From Sesamum alatum (taxonomy: Eukaryota > Streptophyta > Magnoliopsida > Lamiales > Pedaliaceae): a stretch of DNA of 64,000 nt. The notes beneath the pieces are model-generated. The model was not told the origin of the DNA. It saw only the letters and a list, made by a program, of their open reading frames with translations, and made no database searches. The stretch spans positions 33,473,141 to 33,537,140 of the forward strand of contig JACGWO010000006.1 of assembly GCA_034509735.1 (NCBI GenBank), in the 5' to 3' direction. The stretch's first letter is position 1. Each line of letters begins with the position of its first letter. The position numbers and the translations under genes were made by a program. Positions 1-13,074 of the stretch are shown here, piece by piece.

Positions 1-372
1 CACAGATAAAGACAGACATTTCAATTTATTCAAAAACCCAACATTACCATCTCCTATGTAGCATAAATCAATTAAACCTCAATACAAACACATGAAGACC
101 TAAATTTCAATATTTGCTTTCAATAGGAAAACATCCACAAATACAGGAGAAAACGAAAGGAGTTTGGAAAATCTACCAACCTCTTATTAGAGTTATTTCA
201 ACGCCTTCCACAAATAAACATGGTCTGAAAAGTCAACAAAGTTGTAAAAAGAAACCAACACAAATGACACTCTAGATTTTCGCACAAAGACGGTCAATTC
301 AATTTATTCAAGAACCCAACATTTCTTTATCCTATGCAATATAAATCAATTAAAGCTCAATACAATGAAGAT
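1..372. repeat. Imperfect tandem direct repeat, unit about 285 bp
   Basis: The segment at 1-90 recurs at about 281-372 in the same orientation: both run through 'caatttattcaa', 'acccaacatt', 'cctatg' and 'ataaatcaattaaa' in the same order with scattered substitutions. No protein similarity is recognisable. It could be the edge of a larger repeat that continues outside the window. Confidence 0.6.
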
Positions 373-1840
373 GTTGATATAAAGAAAACACCTGTACATG
401 TATGCACTTTGCTATATTCTCTAATCTCATCATCATTTAACTTTTTTACTCCATATGTTTGTTCCCCTCTTGCCAACATTAGTTGGATCAATATCTTGTA
501 TCATCACAATAGCCGATTGCACAGAGTGGCAAAAGGTTTAACATAATTTTAACAATTGAGCATAATTACTTATTACATAGAAAAAACATGTAGCATGAAG
601 ATTTGGAATTGGCAGCATGGTCATTTTGGACTATGAATAAAAATGAAATATAATGAGAGATTTAGCGGAAACAACAACTAAAACCACATTATATATAATA
701 TATCAATACACATAAATTAATTTTAAAAGAAGGAGAGCAACAAAAAACCTAGAAAAGGGAAAGCAGAACCCCTCACACGCCCTTGGATAATCATATACGT
801 TGTATTTCGAGAAAATAACAACTGCATTAAATAAGGAGCAACAGCTGCACTAATTCTATTATGAAACACCCTCTATCCCTTGAAGGAATAGATGGGATAG
901 CCATGAGAAGCAATAATGCAGCCTCTGATTTCGAAGGAAAAGTGTAATAAGTATCTAGAATGTCATATGGAAAAGAATTTGATCTTAAAGCAAGAGATAT
1001 CAAAACATTCAATTTTAAAGAATGAGATATTGCAAGCCTCTGTTGGTGAAAGTTGAGAGTGGAATGGTAGACAAATGAAGAATTTTGACATACCATTTTC
1101 AAATTACGCATTTACAGATTGATTGTAAGTATATTTCAACTGGAATTTATTGCATACGTCAGAGCCCATTGATTATTGAACTTTAATCCTCTATACCAAA
1201 GTTCTAAAATACGATTCCAACCCTATACGGGTTTTTGCCCATGCTTTCAATAGTAGACATTTAGTTGAAACTTGTAAACTTGCAAGTTGAAATAGGGCAA
1301 CATGGTTTTGTTAACATCTAATTTTCATGTCGAATGTCAGAATTAAAGAAAACATCAAACCTTTTGAAAAAAAAAAAAAAACACAAATTAACAAAGAAAG
1401 TTTAGAGACAATAAACCATATCAAAGAGATCCAATCCAATATTAAGGATCACATCCTTAAAGCAATTCTAACAAAATCATGCTAAATACGGACCTCAACA
1501 AATTGTGCATGCAATTTTCTATTTTGGGCATTTATTTTGGACATTCTATATATATTAATCTATAATTTTTTGTTGTTATTTACACATAATATTTAAGTAT
1601 TATAATTTATATTTTTTAAATATTCAGTAATTCTATATATGTTAATCTACTATTATCATTGTATGATAATAATATATAACTAATTAATAAATAATACAGG
1701 TAAGTGTATACAAAATTTGTTTATTCAAATTTGGATAAAAAATATATAATAATTTTTCTTTATCCAATAGATCTATAATTTTTAAACAAATTAATAAGTA
1801 GCATACTTCAAATTTATTTTTATAACTTTTTTTTTTGGTT
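373..1840. other. No recognisable gene
   Basis: AT-rich sequence with short open frames only, none with a recognisable domain or plausible exon chain. There is an A-run near 1368-1381. I see no terminal inverted repeats here. Confidence 0.5.
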
Positions 1841-1986
1841 TTTGATTATTATCATCTTAAATTTTAAGTTATATTATAAAATTTAATTTATATATAAGTT
1901 TTTATTTTATTAACTTTTTTAAAACATGCCATGTCTCTTCGAATTTTATTTTGTCAAGTAAGAAAATAGATTTTACTTTTATTAGA

Positions 1987-2401
1987 CTTAGATAAATGTT
2001 AGATGATTTGATTTTATCCAAAAGATTCTCAAATTTGTTCAGATTAATTGATTAGGAATACAATATAGAATTTAAAATTATTAAAATTTAATTTATTTAT
2101 AATTTTTTATTTTATTAACTTTTATAAACCACGATTCACCTGTGTATCTTTGAATTCTATTTTACTATGTAAAAAATATATTTTTATTTTTATTTAATGT
2201 ACATAAATTAAGATTTATCTACATAAATAAATTAAAATATTATTGTAAAAAATAAAATTTAATATGATAGTAATAAAAATAAAAATAAAAATAAGATATG
2301 AAAATAAGTTTAAATTTTATATTGTATTCCCAACCAATTAATCTGAACAAATTTGTCAAATGTTTTGAATAAAATCAAATAATCTAATATTTATCTAAAT
2401 T
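1987..2401. repeat. AT-rich fold-back (inverted repeat) element
   Basis: About 86 bp at 1987-2073 is repeated in inverted orientation at 2316-2401; the shared core includes 'aaatttgttcagattaatt' and 'gaatacaatata'. A diverged direct repeat (about 1850-1985 against 2060-2200) lies partly inside. The shape fits a decayed fold-back or MITE-type element, but I could not find a target duplication. Confidence 0.6.
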
Positions 2402-2405
2402 AATT

Positions 2406-3660
2406 AAGAGTTGCCATCAGATAACAATAAGGTAAAGGAAAGATTTTTTGTGAGCATTTTTGGGTCCAGTTGCTTCATCACCAATTTTATCCTATATATG
2501 TGTATGTTTATTTGCTTCATTTCGGATTAACTCTTATAATTTATTGGAGGAAATGTTGAAAACTTCTTTCACGTGATTATGGTAAGAGAACCACTTTTCT
2601 TGCAGTTTCAACCCTTTAAAGGAAGGTCAGAACATCAGTGTCTTGGTTTCGAGGAGTGTGGCCTTCATTTAGAATGATTTAAAAGAACACCGAGGTTCAG
2701 GCTCAATCAAGGCAGCGCTAGTAACAGTTCCAATTGTATTTTATATTAATTCATGGGGATCACCAAATTTAAAATTCATGATTTGTATATTTTTGTAATA
2801 AGATTATCTTGTTATAAACTAAATATTATTATAAAAATATTAAATGTATAATACAATATCTTAATATATTGTTATAAATATAAACTACTTACTAGTAATA
2901 TAATTACTAAAAGTATAGAAAATATATATATACTTCATTATAAGAATAATTCCATAGCAGATTTTCAGAGGCGGCCCAAAGAAAAGCAAACCCATTAGTT
3001 ATTCAAAAGGGCGGCCCAAGGAGCAGTTTGTATCACTAAATTTTGGGCTGCCAACTCTCCACATGGGCTATAATTTATGCTTAACGTTTTTGTCAACATT
3101 TTGTGGGCTTTTCAAAACAATTTTATGAACTTCTTTTAATTAAAAAAGATATACATTCTCTCTTTCTCTTTATTTATTTATTTGTATTGTTATAAATAAA
3201 TAATATTATATTAATTATAAATAATATTAAATATATGGTACAATATTTTAATTTATTGTTATATATATAAATTACTAATTAATTTAATAGTAATATAATT
3301 CATAAAATTTATATATATATATATATATATCAAATTATTAAAATACTTGCATACAATTTTGTATAGTTATTAATATTAATAAAAAAATAAAATATCAGTT
3401 ATAACATATATTGCATACAATGTATCTTGATATAAATATAAAACTGACAAATAGATATAAAAAATTATAAGTTAATTGTTACGACTTCTACTGAAAGGGG
3501 TACTTTTGATAATGCTAAATCTCATAAAACTCATGTAATTTACCCCCTTTTTTAAAGTGAAAAGTGATTGAGAAATAAAATTTTGTAAATATTTGTAGAG
3601 TATTTTTTAAGAGCAAAAGTATGTTTGAGAAAGAGGGTTTGATAGAAAGCACAAAATGCT
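2406..3660. other. AT-rich non-coding DNA with diverged repeats
   Basis: No gene seen. Two diverged AT-rich segments resemble each other (about 2790-2935 and 3185-3330, both around 'ttgttata' and 'agtaatataatt'). A (TA)n run lies near 3310-3330. The block at 2955-3070 contains two 'ggcggcccaa' motifs of unknown meaning. Confidence 0.4.
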
Positions 3661-4859
3661 TACTTTTAGCATTAGCGAAAACTCCAATTTTTGTGTAAAG
3701 TGAAATGGAAACAAATCACCATATACCAACCCTGTTTGTCGCTTTATCATACTTTAAAATATATATTGGACATGGTGGTACGTTATTCTTTATGTATATT
3801 AATAATAATATTTCATACTTTAAAATATATTATAAAAAAATAAAATATATAAATATATTTATTGGGCAGTTAAGTTAAAATAAAATATGATATATTGAAT
3901 AAATTAGTTATCTTTTTAGTTTAAGGGTATTTTTTTGTCACAAAAAATTGATGATGTGGTGTCAAAACTGTCACTTTTTGTCTGTAACATCTCTTCTCTT
4001 TCTAATAGTGCTAGCCGTCGTGGCACGCCGTTTCTGCGTGAATATAATAAATAATTTTTACGCTTTAAAATGTATTATAGATAAAAATATAATATATAAA
4101 CTAACACATTACATTAAAAAAAAAAAAAGAAGGAAAGAAAGAGAAAACTAATTTATCAATTAATATAAAATTTAAATTATTGAATAAAGTAGTTAACGTA
4201 TCAGTTGAGGGTTATTTTTAGCATTACACAAAAATAATGCGACGGTGTCATTAATCACCATTGGTGAGTAAACAAAAAATTTCTTTTATATAGTTGTATA
4301 GATATAAATTATATTCTCACCTTCACCCTCTTAAAGTCTCTTGACCTCTTCAATGACAACCATCTCATCTTTACTTAAAGTTGTGATGGGATCGAGGAGA
4401 AATAAGATGATAAGGGAACAAAAGCAACTATTTTATTCCTTATAGTTAATTCTTTATAAAATTGTTGAGAGATTATTTTTTGGTTTGCTATATTAAAGTT
4501 TTCAAAGAACCATTTCCTAAATGGTTTCCATCTTTCTTCCTTGAATTCTTTCTGAATTTCTTTTCTAATAATTATTATTATTATTTATTATTATTTAGAT
4601 AGAAATAGTACATAGTTTTAATATTCTAATAAAATATTTTGTCCTACATCAAATCGTCTCCCTTCTTCTCATTACCACTTGGGCTTGTTAATGTGTACTA
4701 TTTATTAAGCATGATGGTTAGAATCATTAACTCTGATGCGTAGTATGTATTTTGACTAAAATACCTTTAATTATATATACTTATTTTTTAAAATACCTTT
4801 AATTATATATACTTATTTTTTAACATAAAATAACCATCTGTTTATTTGATTTATAATTA

Positions 4860-5281
4860 GGGTAAATTACATTTATATTTCTTGAGGTTTGGCATAATTA
4901 TAAATATCCTCTCGTTGTTTACAAATTTACAAATACCCCCTGAGGTTTGTAAATTTTAACCAAAGGCCTAAATTTGACTATTTTGCCCTAGATTATTTAG
5001 TTAAATTGCAGAAAAATCAGCCGAGGCAAATTGTATTATTAACTCCTCCGTGTAAAAAATTTTAAGAACATTTTCCTGCGCATTGTAGTCCAAAATTTTT
5101 TAAATAAAATGCATAAGGACATTTTGATCAGTTCACCCATAGAAATGAATGTAAATGGGTTATTTCTTAGACGGTTACAACCTCGGGGGAGGGGGGAAAG
5201 GGGTGTATTTGTAATTTTTTAAATAATGAGGAAGTAGTTGTAATTATGTCAAATCTCAGGGGAGGTAGCTGTAATTTACTC
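4860..5281. mobile_element. MULE-type MITE, 422 bp, with 9-bp target duplication
   Basis: Both ends carry the inverted terminal motif GGGTAAATTACA (right end degenerate, ...GTAATTTACTC). The flanks are a perfect 9-bp duplication TTATAATTA at 4851-4859 and 5282-5290. It has no coding capacity. The mirror copy at 35733-36129 is flanked by the same 9-mer in reverse complement, so this insertion predates the arm duplication. A third family member lies at 31178-31604. Confidence 0.85.
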
Positions 5282-6089
5282 TTATAATTAATTCTATTGC
5301 TGCCATTTAAAGTTAAAATATTTTAAAAGTTTTGATAATTAAACTATTCATTTGATCTACTTACTCTTTCATTTAATTAAACAAATATAATAAAAATATA
5401 ATGCACACACGTCGAGCAATGTGATGAATTTCACTATGCAAAGCTACCCATGTGACCCATGGAATTTTAGAAAGTGTGAAATGTTGTTTTCTTATGAGAT
5501 ATGAGTGTTATATATATATATATATATATATATGCTTATTTGCTAAATAGAAAACTAAGGACCAAGTTTCAATTAGGCCTATTAATGGGTAGGGTCTTAT
5601 CCTATTCCAGCTCAGGCCCAAAAATAACCCAAATAATTTATTAATATCCAGACCCTACTCAATGGGTCTCCAGACCCAATGGGTCTCTGGATCCAAAAAC
5701 AATATAACAGACCCAATCTTCTGGGTCGGTCCGACTCAGACCCAATGCTTTTAAAAAAAATTAAAAATCGAGACTACACAACTCATCAGCTTTTTTAACA
5801 AGAAAATTAAAGAGCTTTCATACATATCAAAAGTGAGAGCAACAATCTAAAAAATCAACACCATGAACAAAGCACATAACTAACCAAAAAATCAGTTTTA
5901 CAAAACTCCAACTTAAGAATTGATAATATCAAAAAACTCATTGAAGGGGACGGCGGCGGATGTGGTAGTGGGTTTCTTCTGTCGGAAAATATCGACGACG
6001 GACGTGGTTTCTTCTGTTGGAAAATATCAACGGCGGCGAACGTGGTGGTGGGTTTGGAGATCGAAACGCCGATGGTGTGTTTGTTTTTA

Positions 6090-9000
6090 GGGTAAATTAC
6101 ACTAACACCCCCTAAAGTTTGTCCAAACTACACAAACACCCCCTGAGGTTTTCGTAATTATAGTGACACCCCTGTCATTTACTACATCTAAGAAAATAAC
6201 CCTTACGTCGTTTACTACTAACGGTGTTTGATGACGTCCCTAAAAGAGTGACTTGAACTTCCAAAATTACCCTTGTCTGAACAGTATTGACCGGTGGCAA
6301 TGTTTTGAGACTAAAATACTCTTTTATATTGCATGGCATGCAGGTGGTTACTGTTATTATATATTTATAGAGGTGTAATTGTAATGTTTTATCACAAACT
6401 TGTAATGTTTTGAGAACTAATTGCCTGCATCCAACAAATCATGCACTTAATCAAACATGTATCACAAGATAAAAATTTGAGACGATAGCATAAACATGTG
6501 CATAACTTAGAAAGATGTAAATAGAATGGCTAGTGGATCATTGAGCAACATATACAACACAACCTAACAATATTGTTTCAGCATTATGCTGACAACATAG
6601 TTTGCCAAGTTTAAAAAAGACAACATATAGTTTCGTTGTTCAATAACTACAAATGCAAAAGTATATGGGATCTAGTATGCCAAAATGTCACCAATCATTA
6701 GCAAATGTCACCAAAAACAGTATTGACTGAGTGTTATCATAGGCTAAAATGTAACCAACCATTCCAAGAATCATGCTATCACATTTGAGTGTCCTGAGTG
6801 CTTGAAACGGAGGCCAATCCAGGTTGACTGCCTAGAGCCATGGTTTCTGGAATATTAGAAGTTTGTCCTTCTTCCCTTCTTCTTGTGCTTGGAGCAATGG
6901 GTGTATTGATTCCCCTTCTCATTCCTCTTGTTGTAGAAATAACTGCTGATTTGTTTCCCTTCTTCCCCTTCTTCCCCTTTCTCTTGTTGATCTCCCTATC
7001 ACTCTTCCTCTTCATCCACCACCACTTCAGGATTCTTGGATCCTCCAGCCATATCAGCCTATAAAACAAACAATTTAGTCCAACAAAATCATTATATGCT
7101 AATGAAAGAAAAATCAAAGCAAACTTGTTGAGATCCTTGAGGTACACTATCCTACAAAACATACAAAATATACATTAGAGGATGCAATAACGGCAAAAAT
7201 AAAAAAATATGTTAATTTAACAATAACAACCTCTTGAGAACTTCTTTTTTTCTTTCTTTGTTTGATAGGTGCTCTTTGACATGTTCTAGTATTATGACCC
7301 AATCCAAAGCATTTGCTGCACTTGATAGGTCCAGATCTCTTAATAGCTCCATCTTCTCCAACCTCTCTTCTTTTGTTCACTCTAGGTCTGCCTAGTAATC
7401 TTTTAAGGGGTGGGGGAAGTATAGTGGCAGGTTCAAGTGTCATTGGAGGCCAAAATTGAGGGTCAGGAATGGCTTGGATCATATGACTATAAGCTTTCAT
7501 GTAATTTTCTTTTGAAAAGCTAGGGTGGGTAAAACTCTTAAGCTTGTCTCTCTTGTGTGCTATAGCCAATGTTGCATGTCTACATGGAATTTCTGTTACT
7601 TCCCAAACTCTACAATCACAAGTCCAAGTATCTAAGCTGATAGTGTAAAGAGTGTTTTTGTCTTCGACCAGAAATTGATTGCAACCAGCAACCCACAACT
7701 TGCATTGTCTAGATTTTTCTTTCACCGTGTTCAGTTTTTTCGACACAAAAGGTGTAATGACATTGTCCCATCTACACCCTCTCTCATATCTTATCTGAAG
7801 CCTATTCATAAGTTTTGCCCTCAAACCATCAAGCAATGTTAAGAAAGGCTTAGGCCTAAGCTCACCAACCCAATGGTTAAAGGACTCAGCAATGTTATTC
7901 GTCACGTGATCATTTTTCAAGGCAGAATGAAGGGCATGTCTTGACCATAATTGGGGTGGTATTTTCATAAGCCAGTCATAGGCAGCAGGTTTCAACTCCG
8001 TCACTTTATTCATTGCAAAGTTGAAACCTGCTGCAGTATATGACCTAGCTGCCAACCAAAAATATTTTCTGAGAGCAATACCTGCAAACGATTGTCTAAA
8101 ATTTTCAAATATATGCCTGCAGCAGTTCCTGTTTATAGCATTGGGGACTAAGTCATTGATAGACTCCACTAATCCCTGCATTACACAAGAAACATGTCAA
8201 AATGAAAAACTGAAGAAATTTGCACAAACTAAACACAACCAATCTTACCTTCTGTCTATCTGTCATAAAGGTCCATGGTCTATCTTCATTGAACCCTTCT
8301 AGAAAAGCTGAAAGATGGTAGAAGAAGATATTCCAACTATCTTTGCACACTCTCAACCACTGCAAATACAACAGGATATAAGCCATTGTTTCCATCAAGT
8401 CCAATAGTAGCTAACATAATTCCTCCATATGAACCCTTCAAATGACAACCATCTAGGCCTAGAAAAGGACTGCAACCCTGCAAAAAGCCCATTTTCACAA
8501 CATTGAAACCCAGGAATATCCTTCTAAAAGCCAGTGTAGCAAGTATGCGGTCACCATTCCTGTCATCTTCTCCAGTGTTAATTAATTGGTACTCTATCTT
8601 CACCAAACTGCCAGGGTTAGTCTGTCTAACCATCTCAACATATCAACCCAACTTCCCATAAGACTCTCCGTGATTCCCCTCAATGATGTCCATTGCTCTC
8701 CTTGTTGCCCGATACAACTGCATGTACGGTGGATTTACACCATATTTTTTCAATTCATGCCTAATGCTTTTGGGCTTCATTTGAGGGTTTTGCCTCAAAA
8801 CATCGACTAATCTGGTTCCCAACCATGTAGAATTTGCCTCTCTTATTTGTTCAACCCTCACACAGGTACGCTCTGGGTTATAGGTCTTGATCTTGAAGCT
8901 TAAGTTATCTTGCATAATGGAAGCATGAATCCTCCATGGACAATCTTTAGCTTTACATTGAGCTGTCACCCTAGTCCTCTCATTTTTCTTCCTAATTATC

Positions 9001-10511
9001 TCAAAACCCTCCCCAATAACATATTCTCTGATTGCATTCCTAAATACATGAATGTCACTGAAAACCATTCCGGTGTCAAGCTTTATTTTCTTCTCAGGTT
9101 CTAAATGAAACTCTTCTTCATCTCTACCCAATATCCCACTCCAAGGATCATCATCAAATTCTTCATCAGAACTATGCATAGGCTCACAGTGGTCGTCAGA
9201 TTCATACTCAGATAAGTTACCATCACCATCCAAACAATCATCATCTTCATCATCACAAGAAACTTGAGGATCATCTGATTCTCAAGCACTATTAGCAACA
9301 AAATCTGAATATTCACTATCCAGATCAGCCTCACCATCTCCCTTATCATCCTCAGTATCATCTAACGGATTATACTCTTGATCCTCTAAGGTTTCACAAA
9401 CAAATCAATTTCACCAGTGTTTGAGTACTTTTTAAACATCTTAGAGATAGTATTATCATTCCTCCCAAGAATAATCCTCTTACTTGGATCATCTTTTTCA
9501 GAATAAGACATTAAGAGCCACAAATGATCAATATCATGTACATGCTTCAACACTTTATCACACAAATCATCCAACAAATCTTCATATCTATTACCAGATG
9601 AGTTCACATTTAACAACTTGTATTTTTCACCCAAATAGTCCACAGTAAAGTTATATAATCTACCATCTTCCATCACTGCAAACATGACAAATAAAAAAGA
9701 TCCCCAAAAACAGAAAAACCATGATAACAAAAATGAAAATACTTATAAGTAAATCAAAAAGCCCTTTCATTAGACAACACAAATGACCTTTATTTCACCA
9801 AAAATTTTGAATTTTCTTACGGGTGTACCTCAAAATTGGAGGTTTTGCTAAAATACCATAATGAAAGCTAATACTACCTTAAAATAACAACATAAAACCC
9901 TATTATTTAGACAATCACAAAAAAGAGTCGGATTACAACTTAAATACAAAACCCTCTACTAAGAAAAAAAAATCAAAGTAGACATGTACTAAAACAGTCA
10001 TCGTTTTAAAGCATTTTTCTGGGAAAAAAAAAAAAAACTGATTTTCAAGCCATATACACATTGCATGTAAGGGGGGTTTACATACCTTTTCTCCTTGTTT
10101 CAAGCTAGAACTTGACAATCGTGCTTCAACTGCCTCTTCTAGCACTTCCAAATGTGTCAACAATGTAGCTCTCAAGCAAAAATGCCTATGGAGATAGGGC
10201 TTTCGATTCCTTCTTCAGAGAAAAGAGCATGGTGGAAGATGAGAAGTTTTTGCCGCCCAAACACTTTGCTGTTAATCTCAATACAAGAGGGGCAAAATCA
10301 CCCATATAATTTAGATATTTTCAATCATTTTTTTACTTTTTATTAATTTATTTTTTTATCAAATTCAGTGGGGGTAAAAGGGGCAATTCATATCAATTGC
10401 CTTATTTTCTCACGACAGACGTCGGCAGGGGGTGTCACTCTAATTACGAAAACCTCATGGGGTGTTTGCGTAATTTGGACAAACCTCAGGGGGTGTCAGT
10501 GTAATTTATCC
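6090..10511 (-). mobile_element. Autonomous-type MULE (MULE-1), 4.4 kb, decayed
   Basis: Long terminal inverted repeats (about 90 bp or more) begin GGGTAAATTACACTAACACC on the left; the right end reads GGATAAATTACACTGACACC in reverse complement. A perfect 9-bp target duplication TTGTTTTTA lies at 6081-6089 and 10512-10520. The right palindrome arm keeps the unoccupied 9-mer once (34878-34886, reverse complement) within otherwise matching flanks. The element encodes one MuDR-type transposase on the minus strand. TIR length and the 9-bp duplication are typical of Mutator-like elements. Confidence 0.93.
6779..9673 (-). pseudogene. MuDR/MULE transposase pseudogene
   Basis: A multi-exon transposase of the MuDR (MULE) family. 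In order: an N-terminal PB1-like region starting MEDGRLYNF at 9673; an acidic linker (about 9100-9360); a MuDR DNA-binding-type region with CKAKDCPWRIHAS (about 8920-8960); the MULE DDE domain with D in GLDGCHLKG (about 8450), D in FMTDRQKG (about 8260) and E in NNIAESFNHW (about 7885); a SWIM zinc finger (CDCx..PCRHA, about 7565-7620); and a CCHC knuckle CSKCFGLGHNTRTC (about 7280-7320). A basic C-terminal exon set lies at 6779-7160. It is broken: a frame change near 9370, in-frame stops near 9283 and 8643, and a frame change near 8345. The second and third catalytic blocks sit in exons split at about 8175-8249 by a GT-AG intron. It is unlikely to make active transposase. Confidence 0.88.
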
Positions 10512-10815
10512 TTGTTTTTAACATAAAAAATAGAGAGAGCAGAGTGTTGATGGAGGGTTGAGAGAGAGAAAGAATGTTGATGGAAGGTGAGAGAAAGTGA
10601 CGAAAAGTTTGAGATTGAGTTAAAAGAGAGAAATAAGATGAAAAGTTTATGGTTGTGATTTGGTGTGAGAAAAGGAAAATGGGAAGGGTAGGGTATAATC
10701 GGGTATATTGGGTATAATACCCGAGCCCGACCCAATCTTTTTAATTTAATGGGTCTTAGTCTGGGTTTGGGCCTAATGTAAAATAAAGGGTTTGGGCCTG
10801 GGCAATTTCGGCCTA

Positions 10816-11700
10816 TTGCAAACTACCCACATGAGCTATGAATCCAATATGTAATCCTAGCCACGGAACTACACATTCATTTAACTACACATAAAATTCT
10901 TAAACATAAAATTTTAACTCTAATTTTTTTTTATGCAATTAAACTCTAATTCATTTAACTACACATCCATTCAAATATAAATTTTTTAACTCTAATTCAA
11001 TAATTACAATATGAAAATTTATAAAATTTATAAAAGCAAAACAAAATAAAAAAAGATCAAGAGCAAAATATGGGGTTACAGAATAACCTAAGAGCCATGA
11101 TTCTCGAGAGCCAAATATGGGTTTACAAAATTTTGGGCAAATGAGCATGTCTATTTATAAATGCATTTATAAATATAAGATTTTCAGAAGAATTTTACAT
11201 GACAAATACCAAGTACTAACCAGAAAACATATGTCGATGATTCCTATAACACACATTCATATTGACTTGTATTGAAAGTAAGAATGCCTCTAAAATCAAG
11301 TGCAATAGGAAACAAATGTGCATAAACTTAGTACAAGGGAAAAAAGAACTTACACCTAGAAGAAACAGGTGGACTTCTTTGATTGAGGTAGTCCAAGCTT
11401 CGTGATGCACTTTTCTAATTAAAAATATTGAACTATGAGATACAAATAAACATGATCTCAAGGTATAAAAAATCTATGTAAAGTAAATAGCAAGTAACAT
11501 GAAATGGAAAAAGAGTAGTACTTCAATTGAAAAGTTGTAATCAATATATATCTTAAGAGATATAGAAAAGATAACACATATTATAACGAAAAAAAAGGGA
11601 GTTTCAGCTTTCATGCATTAATCTTCTTGTAGTTATCTCCTCTTTACTTAAAATGCATTGACCTAAACATAAATTATACAATCAGAATTTATCTCAATAC
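10816..11700. other. Palindrome-arm segment without a recognised gene
   Basis: Mirror of 33735-34617. It is AT-rich. Short frames such as that at 11216-11461 are only partly conserved between the arms, and I recognise no domain. The region lies between the hAT-like element and the VPS51 exon and could include intron or flank of a captured gene. Confidence 0.4.
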
Positions 11701-11787
11701 TTTGACTAAACTACTGCGAGCTACACTTCCTAGAGGTGCTCACATCAGATGTATCCGATGCAGGCAAGTTTCAGCTTCTACATTCAA

Positions 11788-12017
11788 TCAAATTGTTGAA
11801 CGATTAACCAAAGTTTCAAAAATATGATAAAACAAATCAAGAGATGTTATTTCCTTCATCACCTCATGTGCAGTAGCAGAAGACACGTGAGGAACTCTTC
11901 CTAGGTCAGGAGACCCATTAACATCCACCGAAGAATCTATCAATTCCTTGGAATAAATGTTCAGGTTCACAAGGAACTGTTCCAACTTCTCGAACAATTT
12001 AACCTTCAGGCTTTCGA
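11788..12017 (-). pseudogene. VPS51-like exon fragment (left-arm copy)
   Basis: One exon-sized frame reads ...SLKVKLFEKLEQFLVNL and continues to ...FETLVNRSTI. It matches the mirror copy at 29592-29822 with about 10 differences in 65 residues. From memory it resembles the region of plant VPS51 (a subunit of the Golgi-tethering GARP/EARP complex) after the conserved N-terminal half. Here the gene stops at about 11700: the following exons kept in the right arm are deleted. It is a fragment without a start and is not expected to be functional. Confidence 0.6.
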
Positions 12018-12240
12018 CTTATTCAATGAGACAAAATTATCAACAAATAACTGTTACAGTATAGGTAAATTAACAAGTGTGGTGATTCAAATTCTTTTCT
12101 CATAAGCAACACTTATATATAAAATTCCAGAAAAAGCCTAAGCTTCACAATCAAATATAATTATATTACAGTTGTAAAGCAATAAGTGTGAGAACTAAAA
12201 TTGTCTCATAATTGAAAGTCAATCAATAGTATAATATAAA

Positions 12241-13032
12241 ATTTGAAGTCCATATAAATCAAACTTTGTGCTTGGCCGGCACCACAACAGTTGCCTTCCT
12301 AATCGCAGATGGCGAAGAAAATGAGGTCAAATGAAGGCGCTCGAAGAGGTCGGGGAGTTGACCAATTGTTGAACAAATAATGTTCCCTCAAAACTAAAAA
12401 CTTTAAAATGTATAAAGATGTGTAAAGCTAGCCATTCTTTCATCCATTATGGCAATTAGGTGACAGAATATTTGAGAAGCAACAGAAGAAGCAGAAGTCA
12501 GGGCTGAAAAATTTGATAGATGGGAAACACAATGGGCAACAAAAAGTGAAAGGAAAAGGAAAAAATTGAATTGGTTAATAGCCTCACTGAACAAACATCC
12601 ATCTTGGAATTTAATAAGGAAGAAAACCCACTTCCTGAACCCATCCACCAAACCAACCATTATCCCATTATTGCAAAAATCATCTGTGAAAAACCACTGA
12701 ACACCAATGCCATAAAATCCACCCTCATCAAATTTTGGAACATCCAAAGAATTATTCCTTCAAAATCAGACTTCAAAATGCCCATAATAATTTTGCAAAA
12801 AAAAAAAATAAAGATATGAAACAGTAAAAAAAATCCCCACGAAAATCCACCGACGGTGAGACCAAGAAAACAAAGTAAGGGCGAACGGCAAACCTGTTCG
12901 AGATTCTTACTTGGCAAACACAACAAAAACCGCCTTCATCGTCGCAGTTGGTAGATGGGGGGGCTTGCAAGTGTTGGTTTGGGGCTAGGGTTTGGAAAGG
13001 GGGATCTTTATTAAGTGATAAATTTTCATGGC

Positions 13033-13074
<42 letters not shown>

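Larger units (their letters stand above)
5574..10815. mobile_element. hAT-like non-autonomous element (left-arm copy), split by a MULE
   Basis: The ends TAGGCCT(A)TTAATGGG and its approximate inverse (...CGGCCTA) match those of the uninterrupted copy at 34618-35404. The GGCCTGT(C/T)AATGG style of end resembles plant hAT-like non-autonomous elements (inference). The interior has many 'gacccaatgggtc'-type words and three tandem units of about 45-55 bp at 5950-6060 built around 'gtggtgggttt'. No convincing 8-bp target duplication was found, so the class is tentative. The MULE at 6090-10511 accounts for most of its length. Confidence 0.55.

Noticed and set aside
6840..7064. Plus-strand frame opposite the MULE-1 transposase C-terminus
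   Set aside because: It is the antisense shadow of the basic lysine/arginine-rich C-terminal exon.
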